This document shows, piece after piece, positions 1 to 12,552 of a stretch of 64,000 bases of DNA (its first letter is position 1; each line of letters opens with the position of its first letter). The DNA lies in NCBI GenBank assembly GCA_036873755.1, contig JAVTVY010020506.1, positions 1 to 64,000 on the forward strand, written 5' to 3'. The position numbers and the translations under genes are program-made. A model generated the notes under the pieces. The model did not search any database. It was not told where the DNA came from and saw only the letters and a list, made by a program, of their open reading frames with translations. The DNA comes from Hanleya hanleyi (taxonomy: Eukaryota > Mollusca > Polyplacophora > Lepidopleurida > Hanleyidae).

Positions 1-934
1 ATTGGGCACAACTGAAAGACTGAGCGTACTGGCTCATATTGAAGATGAGCGAAAAATGACTCACGCCATTGTCGTCGAACACATTGACTTTCATCGTAGC
101 AGCATACCGTTCTGTTGAACGACGAACCAATTCAGGCACAAATGTATCCTCCTCCTCGCATCGTAATCGGTATACAAAGATATTGATGTTGAACAGTGTT
201 TCCACGTCATCCAAATTGTTGAACGGCACTCCACGGAAGTGCCGCTTATCCAAGTCTTGCTGCTGTAAATACTGTTCCCAATAGTCATTGGCCACTCTGT
301 TACAAGCCCGGGGGTTACACTCATCCACATGCACGGCCAAACACCGAAACAGACATTTCCGGTCTTTGTAGGGCCCATTTCCCCCTGCTGTTAATGCATA
401 CAGGCCGTGTCGATGAAGCAACCACGGGGGTAGTAGTACAGGAGCACCGATAGGATGATCTCTCATTTTCGTGACGAAAAATGTGACGTTGGTCACCATT
501 TCCACAAGCCATTGGGTATTGGGGCGTTGCAACCGGGCCCATTCCAATGGATACAACGTAGTCAATTGGTCGATGAGTGGCTCCAGAGCAATCGCATCCG
601 TCACCGTGAACGGCTGATCAAACACATAGGTATTATTGCTGGGATAATAATACCGCAGCTGGTCCGTCGCCTTGTGCCGTAAAATGTATCCGAATGTCAT
701 ATTCAACTTGAACGCTGTCACCTGATCTTTGAAAATGTTCTCGGCATAGGTAGACAGATACGTGAGGTCCTGCAGCCGAAAGTTATACAAGTTCAATAGA
801 CGACGGTCACGGTGAAAACAATGGCGTATGGTAGCCCAGTGACGTTGATAAATGTCCCTGACACGCTCATCTTCAGGCAAGACTTCAACCGGAGGTGCTG
901 CTGGGTCCCAGGGAAAATCTTCTCCACGTCTCAT
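1..934 (-). CDS. Polinton/Maverick-type family B DNA polymerase, N-terminal part, runs off the window
   Basis: An uninterrupted reading frame runs on the minus strand from an ATG at 934 to the window edge (about 311 codons). A stop lies upstream near 1,000 and no better Met follows it. The family role is protein-primed replication of the element. Seen: a KCLFRCLAVH segment near residue 195, then NINIFVYRL, PELVRRST and TMKVNVF, then HFSLI and MSQYAQSFSC at the edge. This order matches the N-terminal region of Polinton polymerases, which precedes a Cys finger and the catalytic domain. Those parts, and the exonuclease and polymerase motifs, lie outside the window. The frame is clean over its visible length, unlike the Polinton genes near 47-50 kb. 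The assignment rests on recalled family motifs. Whether the gene is intact cannot be judged. Confidence 0.72.
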   Translation of the reverse strand, partial: MRRGEDFPWDPAAPPVEVLPEDERVRDIYQRHWATIRHCFHRDRRLLNLYNFRLQDLTYLSTYAENIFKDQVTAFKLNMTFGYILRHKATDQLRYYYPSNNTYVFDQPFTVTDAIALEPLIDQLTTLYPLEWARLQRPNTQWLVEMVTNVTFFVTKMRDHPIGAPVLLPPWLLHRHGLYALTAGGNGPYKDRKCLFRCLAVHVDECNPRACNRVANDYWEQYLQQQDLDKRHFRGVPFNNLDDVETLFNINIFVYRLRCEEEDTFVPELVRRSTERYAATMKVNVFDDNGVSHFSLIFNMSQYAQSFSCAQ

Positions 935-954
935 GCTTTTCGTCTCATACAAGC

Positions 955-1018
955 GGATAGGCAAGCAGGCAGGCAGGCAAGTAGGCAGACAGGCTGGTCA
1001 GGTCAGTCAGGTAGGTAG
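955..1018. repeat. Short GGCA/GTCAG-type simple repeat
   Basis: Degenerate 4-5 bp repeats (GGCA, then GTCAG/GTAG) lie immediately upstream of the polymerase start codon, between that gene and the 36-bp minisatellite. They contain the in-frame stop that bounds the polymerase ORF. Confidence 0.7.
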
Positions 1019-1062
1019 TGCAATGTTCTAAAAATCGACTCCTTTTATACGTTTTTCTACAA

Positions 1063-1645
1063 GCCGCCATCTTGAATCCCACCACCCACCATCCACATGC
1101 CGCCATCTTGAATCCCACCACCCACCATCCACATGCCGCCATCTTGAATCCCACCACCCACCATCCACATGCCGCCATCTTGAATCCCACCACCCACCAT
1201 CCACATGCCGCCATCTTGAATCCCACCACCCACCATCCACATGCCCGCCATCTTGAATCCCACCACCCACCATCCACATGCCGCCATCTTGAATCCCACC
1301 ACCCACCATCCACATGCCGCCATCTTGAATCCCACCACCCACCATCCACATGCCGCCATCTTGGTCCCCACCACCCACCATCCACATGCCGCCATCAGCA
1401 GATCCCACCACCCACCATCCACATGCCGCCATCTTGAATCCACCACCCACCAACCACATGCCGCCATCTTGAATCCCACCACCCACCATCCACACATGCC
1501 GCCATCTTGAATCCACCACCCCACCATCCACATGCCGCCATCTTGAATCCCACCACCCACCATCCACATGCCGCCATCTTGAATCCCACCACCCACCATC
1601 CACATGCCGCCATCTTGAATCCCACCACCCACCATCCACACATCC
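1063..1645. repeat. 36-bp minisatellite, about 16 copies, YY1-like motif in each unit
   Basis: A 36-bp unit is repeated head to tail about 16 times. It runs GCCGCCATCTTGAATCCC, then ACCACCCACCATCCACAT. Variants cluster at 1,350-1,520: one unit has TTGGTCCCC, one has a CAGCAGATCC replacement, and several have 1-2 base indels. Because 36 is a multiple of three, both strands give long artificial ORFs. Each unit holds GCCGCCATCTTG, which fits the vertebrate YY1 consensus. The array starts about 130 bp upstream of the polymerase ATG, where a promoter would lie. Identity between units is high, which suggests recent expansion or homogenisation. Confidence 0.95.
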
Positions 1646-2630
1646 CACGTGACCACAATACTCGCTTCTGATTGGCTACCTCCACGTGACCTCCACAAAA
1701 TATGCAAATTTCCGGGGTCAACGGGGTTTGAAAGACGCTTTGTATACTACTGACCTAGGAGAAAAAGTTTGCATAATCCTGATCGGCATATCATATAGCA
1801 TATATTTCGTAACTTTCCCCTTCCAAATTCGCTACTCGAAAATCCGACCATATTGATGGGTCGATGGCGGTCATCTTGTTACACGGAAACACTTCTCAGA
1901 TATACCTTTGCGAGACCTCAATCTCTTGATTATCTGTACCAAGTTTCGCATCGATCGATTCAGCGGTTTCGGAGTAAAAGATCCCCGTATGTTTTGGGTT
2001 AAATTCAATTTGGCCGCCAAACCTTTCAGACGATCAAAAGTAGTTGTTTTCAGTGCCACAGGTCATCGCCTTCCTGACATAGTGCAGCAGACTATAAGTC
2101 TGTCCCTATCAGGGTTCCAGAGAATAAGACCTTGCTAAACTTGTACAGTTTTGCAGAAAATTCAAGATGGCGGCGAAGTGTTTGAGATATCTGGATCTCT
2201 TATTTTAACAAGTAATACATTTTGAAAAAATATAAACGAAGGAATTCAATGTTCACAGTGTCAATTATTTTTTGAGATGGCATATTAAAGGGAAATTCAA
2301 ATGGTCTGGGTTCACCTTACCGTAAGAAAGTACTCATGATTCTGAATAAGATGCCATTTACTGCATATAGAATGTAGATACTCTAAAAGGGAGTGTGAAG
2401 TCTAAATTTGATATTAATGGGTTTTATGCAAATGAGATGTAGTGATGTCATCAATTGAACTCGGGATATTAAACTTTGTGCTGGAGTATTCACATACATA
2501 CCACTGTTTATCTATAGCATTATGCAATGCAATTGAAGTTTGATTTTGGAAAACTAATTATTTCTAGGAATACGGTTACCATAGTAGTAAGTCTTCGATG
2601 CTCATTCATTAACATCAAATGAGTTATTGC
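1646..2630. other. Non-coding stretch beside the Polinton fragment
   Basis: I see no gene here. It could hold the rest of a Polinton end, but I could not find a matching terminal inverted repeat or a target duplication. One CAAGATGGCGGC motif (near 2,163) echoes the minisatellite motif. Confidence 0.4.
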
Positions 2631-2870
2631 CTGATCTGTCATCACAGCTCCCGAGCTAGCGTATCTAATTCCGCTTAAGCCGGTGCTAGGGACCCCTGTG
2701 GATACTTCGTAGTCTCCACACGAACATCTGAAATAAAAGCGCCTTTGAGATACTAAGGCTACGTCCGAGAATCCACCGTATTCTCGGGTCTGAATGTGAG
2801 GTGCCGAGAGAAGCTTTCCTGTAAAGTCATATGGTTGCTCTTTAGTCGCCAGTCGTCATCAATTTTCCCA
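2630..2870 (+). repeat. Dispersed repeat R1, copy 1
   Basis: Contains TCTAATTCCGCTTAAGCC, then GGTGCTAGGGACC, then a block around AAGCTTTCCTGTAAAGTCAT. The same blocks occur inverted at 20,280-20,505 and 20,765-20,960. Shorter pieces occur at 31,455-31,540, 37,230-37,325 and 45,570-45,697. No coding capacity is visible and the class is unknown. Confidence 0.7.
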
Positions 2871-3032
2871 ACCTCTTGCATATCGCTCGAACTAATGACC
2901 GGTCATTTTGTTTTGTTTTGCTACTCAGCTTCAGTATTCAAAATTAAACCTTTATTCGCTGAACAAATTTCTAAATAGTGTAATTTTAGGTTTGAATCTA
3001 TTATTCTGAGGTTCCTGCGGGATGAACACCTG

Positions 3033-3075
3033 TATAGATAGATAGATAGATAAATTGATAAATAGATAGATAGAA
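3033..3075. repeat. TAGA microsatellite, 3' tail of the adjacent LINE
   Basis: An interrupted (TAGA)n tract lies exactly where the 3' end of the minus-strand LINE should be. That fits a LINE that ends in a simple repeat. Confidence 0.75.
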
Positions 3076-4945
3076 CCTTTGTTTATCCAGGGTTACACAA
3101 TTAGTTCAAGAACCAGTTTACATTGCCGACCTGCGCTTAAAACATGTACAATATTAGTAAAACTGATTATAATATTACATAAAAAAAAATATTAAAATAT
3201 ACAGTGTACGACAGCCATAAAGATGGATAAATAGAATAAAATAAAATGGGTAATATGACTAGAGATAAATACATATCACGATAAGCACCATATTAGTAGA
3301 GTCAGTGTTCAAAGTAGGATTTCAGATATGCTCTTTTGAACGACTGAACATTGACAACAATTTTGACAGACGTATTCCATAAAATACGTGCAGAGTAGAT
3401 ACAACTTTTTTTTAAATACTGCGTGCGATGTGTCGGTATAAATAAAGCATCACGTTGAGCAGCACGTGTGTTGTAGCTATGCACAGTGGTAACAAATGTA
3501 AAAGTATTCCGATTTCGTGGGGCAATGTTTCTAAAAACTTTAAATGCCAAAACGGCTCTTTTGTAAACGATTCTATGTTGAATTGGCATCGAGTTCAGTA
3601 CGCTAAAAGGATCAGCTGTGGGAATTAAAAAGTATTTGGGTTTAAGAATGATTCTGGCAGCTCTTTTTTGAAGTTGATTCAACATATTGATTTAGAGTTG
3701 ATTTGAAACATTACCCCAAACGGTAGAACAAAATTCAAAGTGCTGGAAAACAAGTGCATTGTACAGTAAAACAATAGTATTGCGAGGCATAAAATGACCC
3801 ATGCGTCTAATAAAACACCAAGTTTCCTTGATATCTTTTTACAGAGTTGCGACAAATGATTTTACCATGCCAAAGTATGGTCGATGACAAGGCCCAGAAG
3901 TTCAAATTCTGTCACAATTTCTATTGGAATGTTGTCCAAAGTAACCGATAGTTGAAGTGATCTGACCAGCTTTTGTGCATACAAGCATACATTTTGTATA
4001 TATATTGAGACTCAATTTATTTATGAACATCCATTTCTGAATATTTTACAGATCAGTATTGAGCTTAATTCTACTTCAGTTACATTTTTCCCACTACAAG
4101 ACTGGGAGTTATCGTCTGCATACAAATCTAGACTTGGGCATGTTAAAATGGCAGGGAGATCGTTGATATATAATATAAAAAATAACGGTCCAAAAATCGA
4201 TCCTTGTGGGACACCTATACTTACATTCATAAAATCTGAAGTGGTGCCTTTCCAGGTTAAACATTACTTCAATTAAATCGGACTGGCTCCATTTCGTTAA
4301 AGGCACGTGTACACCATAAAAAGACAATTTGTGCAATAAAACAGCGTGATTGACAGTGTCAAATGCTTTTCTCAAGTTTAAAAATACAACACCAGTTAAA
4401 AGACCTTCGTCAATATTTCTAAACCATCTATCAACCATACTGGTGAAAGCTGTTTCACATGAATGATTTGGTCTAAAACCGGATCGATTTTGAATAAAAA
4501 AATTTATATAAACAGTTATGTACATGTCTTTCTATTATTTTGCTCACAATCGGTAACACGGAAATAGGTAATTGCCTATATCAGTAACATCCACCGATTT
4601 GTACAGAGGGGTGTAACCCTAGCTGATTTCCAGTCATCTACAAATATGCCAGTCGACAACGACAAATTCAAAATGAAAGCTAAAAGTTTAGATATGTGAT
4701 TTGTAGATTTTTTAACAGTGATATGGAAAATCCATCCAAGCCCTGAAATTTAGCAGCTGACATTCCGAGTATTTGACTAGATACGAACTCTTGGGTAATT
4801 TGAGAAATTTCTATATGGATGTCATGGGCAGCCGATTTTCCATTGGAGGAAGAGAGTCGTCAAAGTGTTCGCCGATTTCACTGCCAATTTTACTAAAATA
4901 TTCATTAAAACAGTTTCCGATGTCGTTTTCGATAATCTAAAATCG
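3076..4945 (-). pseudogene. Decayed non-LTR retrotransposon (CR1/Jockey-like) reverse transcriptase
   Basis: Read on the minus strand from about 4,945 downward, several frames give consecutive parts of a LINE reverse transcriptase. First comes EYFSKIGSEIGEHFDDSLP. Next is DWKSARVTPLYKS, then NRSGFRPNHSCETAF and RKAFDTVNHAVLLHKLSFYG. GVPQGSIFGPLFFILYINDL follows, then the catalytic YADD (4,111-4,122). The C-terminal tail is at 3,302-3,685, with LQKRAARIIL and SYNTRAAQRDALF. Frameshifts and stops separate these blocks, so it is inactive. No endonuclease domain is visible upstream, which suggests a 5' truncation near 4,950. It lies downstream of the transporter gene, in the same orientation. Confidence 0.85.
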
Positions 4946-5353
4946 AATTCAAAACGCTGTTTTGAAAATATACTCAAATATAATGTTTGAAAGCAATATC
5001 TTTCAATACCTTGATATCCTTTTGAAATAAAAAAAATTCAGTTTAACTGAGCGTCCATTGCAAAAATCGAAGCTTCCTATCCAATATCAATATCTCTTTT
5101 TTTCACAAAATGTTTATGAAAACGGTTTATTTATCGTAGAGACCTGAAATCTTGGTATGATTGTTTGATACACTATGTACTCGTGACTCAGGTCTCAGGA
5201 TTTCCATAAATATACTGGTTTGTTTTCAGTTCAACTTCAAAGTTCAAAACCGTGAATTTCTCGATTTTGTATAGAAAATTTCTATTTAATGTCCTTAAAT
5301 GATAAAACTGAGACACGGATTTCCTGTTGGAGTTGTCTTCTACCGGAATTGAT
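4946..5353. other. Non-coding stretch
   Basis: AT-rich sequence between the LINE and the MITE. I see no gene or clear repeat. Confidence 0.5.
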
Positions 5354-5355
5354 TA

Positions 5356-6170
5356 CACTGTAAAAAAGGGTGCTGTAATTTTACAGCAAAAAGTGCTGGC
5401 AAAAAGGGTACCAGCGGTTTTCACTGTATTTTTACAGGATGCCCCGATCTGTTTATCTGTATTTTTACAGCATATGTTGTAATTTTACAACAGTGGTAGT
5501 ATTGCATAATTACAACAAAAATACCGTTAAATCAACAGAAATAACCGTACGAATCCATGGTCAGCAGAAAGTCTATTGGCCTACAGCATTTGAAGAAGTC
5601 AAGTTCCCTGGTGTCTCTCTTTCAAGAGAGTAGAGAAGAAAATTCCCAGAACGTAATGGTTCGGTTAAATATAAATTTATATTCAGCACCACCGATAATA
5701 TAAGAGTAAACACATTTCTTTCTATCATCCTGCACATCAGCTTTGTGAAACGGTGCAATATTAGAGGCTAAGTTGGTCTTTGAACATGTACATTAACTCC
5801 AACAGGCAAACTCATTATTCCTCCTTGCACATTTTAGATAATTTGTACTGAAGTTTTCTGTGAAGATCTGGAAAGGTATACGAAATATATCTCGAAAATA
5901 ATGAACGATATTTCTACTGAATGTAAATATACACTAATAATCTTACTGTAATTTTACACCCGGATAATGTTACAATACAACGTTGTTGCCCTTTACTCCA
6001 ATTAATACTGTAGTTTATCCAGAAGATGCAAACCTACACTGGTTGTCTGTATTGCTACAGCTATGAACTGTAAAATAGCAGTTGGAACCGATGCTTCTAT
6101 TTAACAGTAAATTCCACTGTCACATTTTACAATACTTTCTACTGTAACTTAATAAACATTTTTAACAGTG
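5356..6170. mobile_element. MITE with CACTGTAAAAA-type termini and TA target site
   Basis: The left end reads TA-CACTGTAAAAAAGG and the right end TTTTTAACAGTG-TA. This gives short inverted termini flanked by TA, as for Tc1/mariner-type elements. The interior holds many CTGTAAAAT/ATTTTACAG motifs on both strands and no transposase. Length is about 815 bp. Confidence 0.6.
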
Positions 6171-6299
6171 TATGTACGTTACGATAAGTTGAATATACAT
6201 ATTTTTTAATAGCCATTTAAAACAGAAGGCTCCTAAATTAAAATAAATTTATCAAAATCTTCACAACGAACAGGTTTACAACGTACAAATTTACACACT

Positions 6300-6420
6300 T
6301 GGACTCCTTGAGATACCCGTGTGGTTTCCGGGTGTGAAACGAAATAGAAACCAAACGTCGTGATAGGACTTAAATAGTGTTGAAAGCGACGTTAAATCAT
6401 ATCCACTCACTCAATGACGT
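6300..6420 (+). mobile_element. SINE-like fragment with CACTCACTCA tail
   Basis: The segment ends GCGACGTTAAATCATATCC followed by ACTCACTCA. This resembles the 3' end of the SINE-like copies at 19,368-19,480 and 58,236-58,330. The 5' part is not recognisable. Confidence 0.5.
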
Positions 6421-6439
6421 TCACTGACAGCTTTTTTTT

Positions 6440-6580
6440 TCAATCCAAACGTATGGATAGTTCCTACCTGGCCTGGACGATTAAAGTTACGGAGTGACAG
6501 CTCGGATTTTTTTTGTCGTTTCCGAGATAGTGTAGAAAAAATAATGCCCATTCCAGGCCTGGTAGGCTAATATTGTTACA
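6440..6580. mobile_element. Fragment of piggyBac-like MITE family
   Basis: Contains CCTACCTGGCCTGG, a TGTCGTTTCCGAGATAG block and CCAGGCCTGGTAGG. These are shared with the end of the MITEs at 18,643-19,251 and 20,966-21,512. Only this end is present. Confidence 0.5.
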
Positions 6581-7640
6581 CCTAAAGCAATTTTCAGGAA
6601 AATCTCTTTCATTCGCACGGCAATCATCTCATTGTTTAGCAAACAAGCCGTCATTATCAGATTAACAGAATATTATGGAACTGAATCCACCACGCTCTAG
6701 CATACGTTCACATCTATATATTGGTAGGCATATATCTGGCTTCAGCTGCCACTTTGGAGGACCATCACACATCAAAATGCTTGTTGTGATTATCTTACTA
6801 TAAGTAAAACCGAAATGGTACGGACATCTCAGGAGGATGATGGATTATTAAATCACTCAGTCGCCTCTATTGGTAAAATAAGTCAGACGTGTAGACAACA
6901 TATATTGAATACCATAGGATATGACACATCAGCCCTAGAAACGTTATCTTTCATCGCGGTGGAAATGCTTCCTACACGGCGGTTGACTGCCTAACGTGAC
7001 GTGTTTTACCACGACAGAAGAATATCAACACGTGCCGTTTTGTTTTGAGAGAAAACGGTAATATTGTTATCAATTATTCCAACAAGACATCATGGTGGCG
7101 CTGTCGCCTTAATCGTCAATCCAAATTTTCATGTCGTTTTATGGAGTATAAGTTAGCTTAATCTCGCTTGATTGTGATTGTTGATATGATCACAGTGGAG
7201 ATATTGTATTACACATATTCAGTTTTCATGTCAACATGGAATATACAGTATAGCTTCATACAGATGTCCCAAAGAGACTGTCGGATGATTCCAGTGAAGA
7301 CCTTATCTAAAGCAAGAAGGTCGTCTTTATAGCGTTTGGCAAATAAGAATGAATGGGTTTAAATTTGTTTGAGTTTTTGAATTATTTCTGCTTCTAGTCG
7401 TATTCATAAGAGTGCAGAAAAAGGGTTAATAATTAGTATTCCTAATACTTATATGATGTTGGTATGTAGGGTTGCCAATGTTCACATAGATATAATTGAG
7501 AAATTCAAGCAACTCCATAAACAAAGAAACAACGATGCAGTATAAATGAAGAAAGCGTTATGGCTTCCGACATTTATTTATCGGTGATCCGTTTGAGACT
7601 GAGATTGAGACAATAATGAGACAATAATGATATATTGTGA
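6581..7640. other. Non-coding stretch
   Basis: No gene, RNA or clear repeat seen. Confidence 0.4.
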
Positions 7641-8660
7641 AGCGAGCAAGATTGCCAGGTAGAGACGTGTCCATTTTGAGTTTGACCATCAAATTTTGAT
7701 CTTATAGGGATATGTCAATAGATTCAAAATCGGTGTTAGATGTCAGGCTATGCCAGGACATTCCTCGGGTTTGGGAAATTTATACAATGAGCTAAGGAAT
7801 GCCTTGAACTGTACGAGCAATATGAACAACTATGATATTCAGATGACCCCATATGGTCGCCATTTTGAATTTGACCATCAAACGTGATCTTAGGGATATG
7901 TAAATAGATTCAAATTAGAGAGGAATAATGCATTGAACTATACGAGCAACATCAGTTTAGTTAAGTACATTTTATTACTTTTTATTCGCCAATATAAATG
8001 AAAGGTACAGGAAAGAGTAAATTAATCGGCGGGAACAAAACTTCAGAGGGCTTGTTTTATCCCTATAATAAAAGTTTTACATAATATAAATTTTATGGAG
8101 GCTGATGAACACTGATGAGAATTTAAGAGACGAGAACATTATATAAATAAAAACAAGTATATCAACGGACATTCCGTCTTTATGTTGAATTAACATACAG
8201 TTTGTACCGATATATGGATAATAGCGTGTTTGCAAACTGAAAACTAAATGTTGTTGATATGGTGCGATTTTGATAGTGATTTGAACATAGAAATGGGTAA
8301 AAAATATTTAAATCAGAGGGTAACTTGTTCCAAAGACGATGACCTTGAACCTTTATAGAATGAAATGAGTGGTCAGATGAATAAAAAGGCCTATAGAGAT
8401 TTGGGCTGGATTGAGCGTCGAAAAATGAAAAAGTGTGATTCTACCTGTCTGCCAATTTGAATTAAACCATCATATTTTAAGGTTAAAATTATACAAATAG
8501 ATTCAAAATAAGCCTTTCCTGTTAGACTTTGATGTGAGATCCTTGGTTTTAACACATTTGCAAACTGAGCTAAGACTGACGCCCATTATATGAACAGCTT
8601 GAGAAAGCGGGATATTGTGGATGACCCAACATGATCATGAGCACGTTTTGAATGTCACGA
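7640..8660. repeat. Diverged direct repeats
   Basis: Blocks near 7,660, 7,850 and 8,450 share the order: gene-like TTTGAATTTGACCATCA, then AGATTCAAA, then a GAGCTAAG/GAACTATACGAGCAA segment. They look like old copies of a repeat unit about 190 bp long. They are much more diverged than the other arrays in the window. Confidence 0.45.
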
Positions 8661-11600
8661 TAACAAATGATAACGATAACTTGTTTCGGAAAAAAAATGT
8701 TGGTATTTCTTGGGAAAGGATATTTCTGTAAATGTGACAGATGGTATAAAAACTGCCTTCGACAATCGTCGAATACTGTAGGCGTATTCTTGGGTCTTCG
8801 TTACCAACCACTTTGTCACCACACGGGATATGTTTACATGGGATATGGTGCTTGGATCCTTGGTTATATTTGTCTAGATACTACAAAGTGATTTGTGTTA
8901 CGGATTCTATCATTTTTTAAAATTACAGATGATCATGTTATGAACAATTCCTTGATTATCGCCTCTTTGTTGTGGTAGGTCAGGCAAAAGTTTCTGTGAA
9001 ACCTCCGAAGAAGAAGAAGAGGAGAAAATGGAGGTGGGGGGGGGGGTTGGGTTGAGGGTATATTTATCGAAGAATAGAGTCAGGCATAGCTCGTTTTCGG
9101 TTCAATATTATTTTGCCAATTTGGAATCCTCAAATGCAAAAAATGAATTCATTTTCATAACAATTTATGTAGTGGGAATTTTTATGAAAAATAGACAACA
9201 AATTAAAAAAAGATTATGCATGTCGGAAGCACGTCACGGTGACGTCATAAATACCCAAGCCAGGTAAATTTGCATCACATTTCCAGGAAGTGCATGAGCA
9301 TTTGCATGTGGTAAATTGCGGTTCGCTATACCCCAAGCTAAGGAAAATATATGGCCCAATCACACCCCACCTGTTCGCCATACCAATCCGTAGTATAAGC
9401 TAGTCCAAATTTTCAAAACATTTCATTGAAATAACAAAATCCGATCAATCTAAATATTTACCAGTTCTTACACGGGAGTAATAAATCAGGTTTCTCGCTG
9501 TGTTTTCATCAGATATTCAACAAAACCATTTCGAAGTCGAAGATATGAAGCACGAAAACTGGATACTCTCTCGTTATTTTAGAATATGAATTATTCCTAT
9601 GCAATTGATTTTGTCATATATCCATTGATGGAATAGTAGTGCTTCAGGGGAAAGAATCCATGTTCGAAAGGTACATTGCTATCTGCTGCGTTTGTCTCCC
9701 TTCGAGAAGAGGATGAGTAACATCCAACCTAGTTTGGGTTATATTACTGCCCATGTAGAAGACAATTTGTATTCGCTCTCGTTACAAAATACGGAGCTAC
9801 AGTCAGGAACAAACTTTCAATCATTCATAGTCATTTACAAACAAGTTCAACTACCACTACACTGTATGTGGATCACAGTGTGTTCTGATCCCCTTCATTC
9901 ACATGACACCATATCTCACAGTCACTACTCAGTGGCACGACAAATGACTCATAAAGTATGGATTTGATAAACAAAATGATAGACGCCACCTGTCCTTCGT
10001 AACGGAAAGGAGGGGAGGTGATCAGTCTACCGCCTGTCGGAAATAATATCTGCCTAGTGAAGGAATCCAGTAGAATCAAATCGAATTATCTTGACCGAAG
10101 TTGTACGCTATGTTAAAGTTAATTCTCTCTCTCTCTCTCTCTTTGATTGAAATAGTTCAGTAGCATTCCAAACTTTAATGGCTTCACGTGTTGATCGAAT
10201 ACTGACGAGAGGATGGCAGGGGAATAAACTAACATCATTCTACGAGTGGAACTTGAGTGAAGAAAAATGGGAATCCCCCAAACTCGAAAACTAACTTGAA
10301 TGTTTCATGGGAGCGAACTCTACGCAGGGATGTTTTCTTTGTCAGTGGGACTTGCCTCCCTTTACCTGGTGAACTTCAAAGTAGCTCCACATTATCTATA
10401 GAATAGCCTTGTGTTAATACCCCGTCTTCTAAATGCCGATCAAAGAAACAAAATCCAAGCTGCCATTTATCATATCGGGAAAGATTTCATGCGTTTCTAT
10501 AATGTATCACTCGATAGCTGGAATATCTTGAAATACTAACATGTCGTGAACTTGTATTCTGCTCAGTCATATTGATGAGATAAAATATTTTCACGCAAGG
10601 GTTCCCGCCATAAAACATTTTCGTTCGAATTGAAAGATTCTGGGGATTATCATGTATTTAAATCGGATTTTAACATTTCTTCTAATGATTTTTTCCGCCT
10701 ATATCACTGGCAAGGGTGATCTAAGAGATCTTGACATTTTTTGGCCAAGTTGAAATTTTCAAAAAGGCACTAAATTATCAAACGCGCATAATGTCATGCC
10801 AGAAAGATAGAACACAGTATAAAATACCAGAAAATATGAGTATTTCTTTAAAACTGACTCGAAAGATGATTTTGTGGAGCAAAATTGTCCAATCATGTAG
10901 TGCATTTCTGGAAGTGAATTTTAGAATTGAAGAAATGTACTGCCTTTAACTCACGAATAAAGTTGAATCATCTCTTCGTTGAGGTAAACTACGAAGAGCT
11001 ACTTGAACTTGTTGGAATATAGAATGCTACATGTGCATGGTCAAACAAATGGAAGTGGTCAGAAAAATGGCGTTTCACATTTCTTCATACTCAGATCAAC
11101 ATTTTCCCGCTTCGATGCATAACACTGCACAAAACTGAACACTTGTCAATCAGAGTCAATCTGAATGACACGGTCATTCAACGTGTTGTTGTTGTTGTTG
11201 ACACTGTTGTTGTTGTTGGCACATGGACCAGAGGGTTAAAGTCATTTAGCTGCACCCAGTTATACCCATTTCCATCGGCAAATGGTTTCAGAATATGCCA
11301 TCGGAATGCACAACCATTCAGCTGAAAGGGCTACTCAAACTTTGTAGTCCGAATTTGATGTAATTAGACAAATGATCTGTTTTTCCCCTGTCAAACAACA
11401 TTATCAAATCTCGTGCTATTTGTCGAGAAGCATGCGACTGGATATTATAGTAAGGCAGCTTAAAGAAGTAGATCTCCGGAGAGGTCGACACAAATGCTTT
11501 TCTGCATGATGCAACTGTCGAATTAATAATTTTGTATGCTAAATATCAGCATACTTCACTGTAATATGACGATTATCTGATGTTGATACATGTTATGGAT

Positions 11601-12544
11601 GATATTCTCGACATGCTTATTTCGGCGTATGAATAATGTTTTCATGTGTTGTGTCATCTTTCTAGAAATCCAGCAACCTGTGCCACATTTCAGAACTGTC
11701 TGAAATTAAAGCGGTAAATACGATTTCCATGTCAACAGATGGGCTGAAAAGTACGTATTTAACTGCCTATTTGCGGAACTTTGAATGTTATATCTGTCGT
11801 ATTTTATTTTCAATTGAATTATCTTCATTTCGTTTTGACTTCCAAGCTACAATGACGAAATTTGGCCCGTTACTGGCTGGTCACGTTCATTTGGAGTTTT
11901 GGTGTACACGTGCCGAGTAGAAAATTTATATACGACTTAGACGGAATCGATAATTTTGTTCGTCAGCTCTCCAAAACGTAATGAAGTAACTTTATTTATC
12001 CGTTTCCTTGCCTGTTCTACAATTTATTTGATGAAAGTTTCTTCGGGAAATTAATTGTCATTTCATCTAATTTTTGCTCAAGAATGGTATTGATCTATTT
12101 TTTTCACAACAAATAAATACATTTTGGTCATTTAATGTCTCGGGATAACATTGTGTCGTCAAATTTGGTCATCTTTGAATTGACAACGAAATGATGATAA
12201 TTCAATGGGGCGTTTTTGGAAATTTGGTCTTGGCAGACAAAATTTCAAAGCCCCAAATATCCTGTCCATCCTTAAATTAGCCACAAAAAGGGGCCATTCA
12301 CCTTGTCGAATTCGGGCAATGGGGGTGTGTGGCAAAACGCATGTTACAAGACAGGAGAAGTCTCCGAGTAAAATCCTAGCCATAGGCTGACTTGCCCCAA
12401 AGTGTTGAGTTGCGTTTTCATATCAGATAGCTGAAAATTTAGCTATTAAATGCAGTCAAAAAAATGTTGGACCCATCACTCATTTTTAATTGATTTGAAT
12501 GATCTGTAGTATATAAACGCATTTTGTGGGATCCATCTGCACAG
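8661..12544. other. Non-coding stretch with a few simple repeats
   Basis: I see no credible gene. The small ORFs here have no recognisable motif. It holds a GAAGAAG/poly-G tract at 9,008-9,052, a (CT)n tract at 10,125-10,143 and a (GTT)n tract at about 11,182-11,219. A purine-rich patch precedes the poly-G. Confidence 0.45.
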
Positions 12545-12552
12545 AAAAAAAA

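Noticed and set aside
1063..1645. Possible CRISPR array
   Set aside because: Repeats are contiguous with no spacers, and the context is eukaryotic.
945..1707. Long ORFs of 139-216 codons on both strands, Gly/Trp- or Pro/His-rich
   Set aside because: They are the translated 36-bp minisatellite; the unit length is a multiple of three, so several frames stay open.
1646..2300. Terminal inverted repeat of the left Polinton
   Set aside because: No mirrored partner in the window and no similarity to the ends at 37,932 or 52,380.
8667..8891. 74-codon ORF rich in Gly, Tyr and Cys
   Set aside because: Isolated, with no splice partners or recognisable motif; its length is within chance for this sequence.
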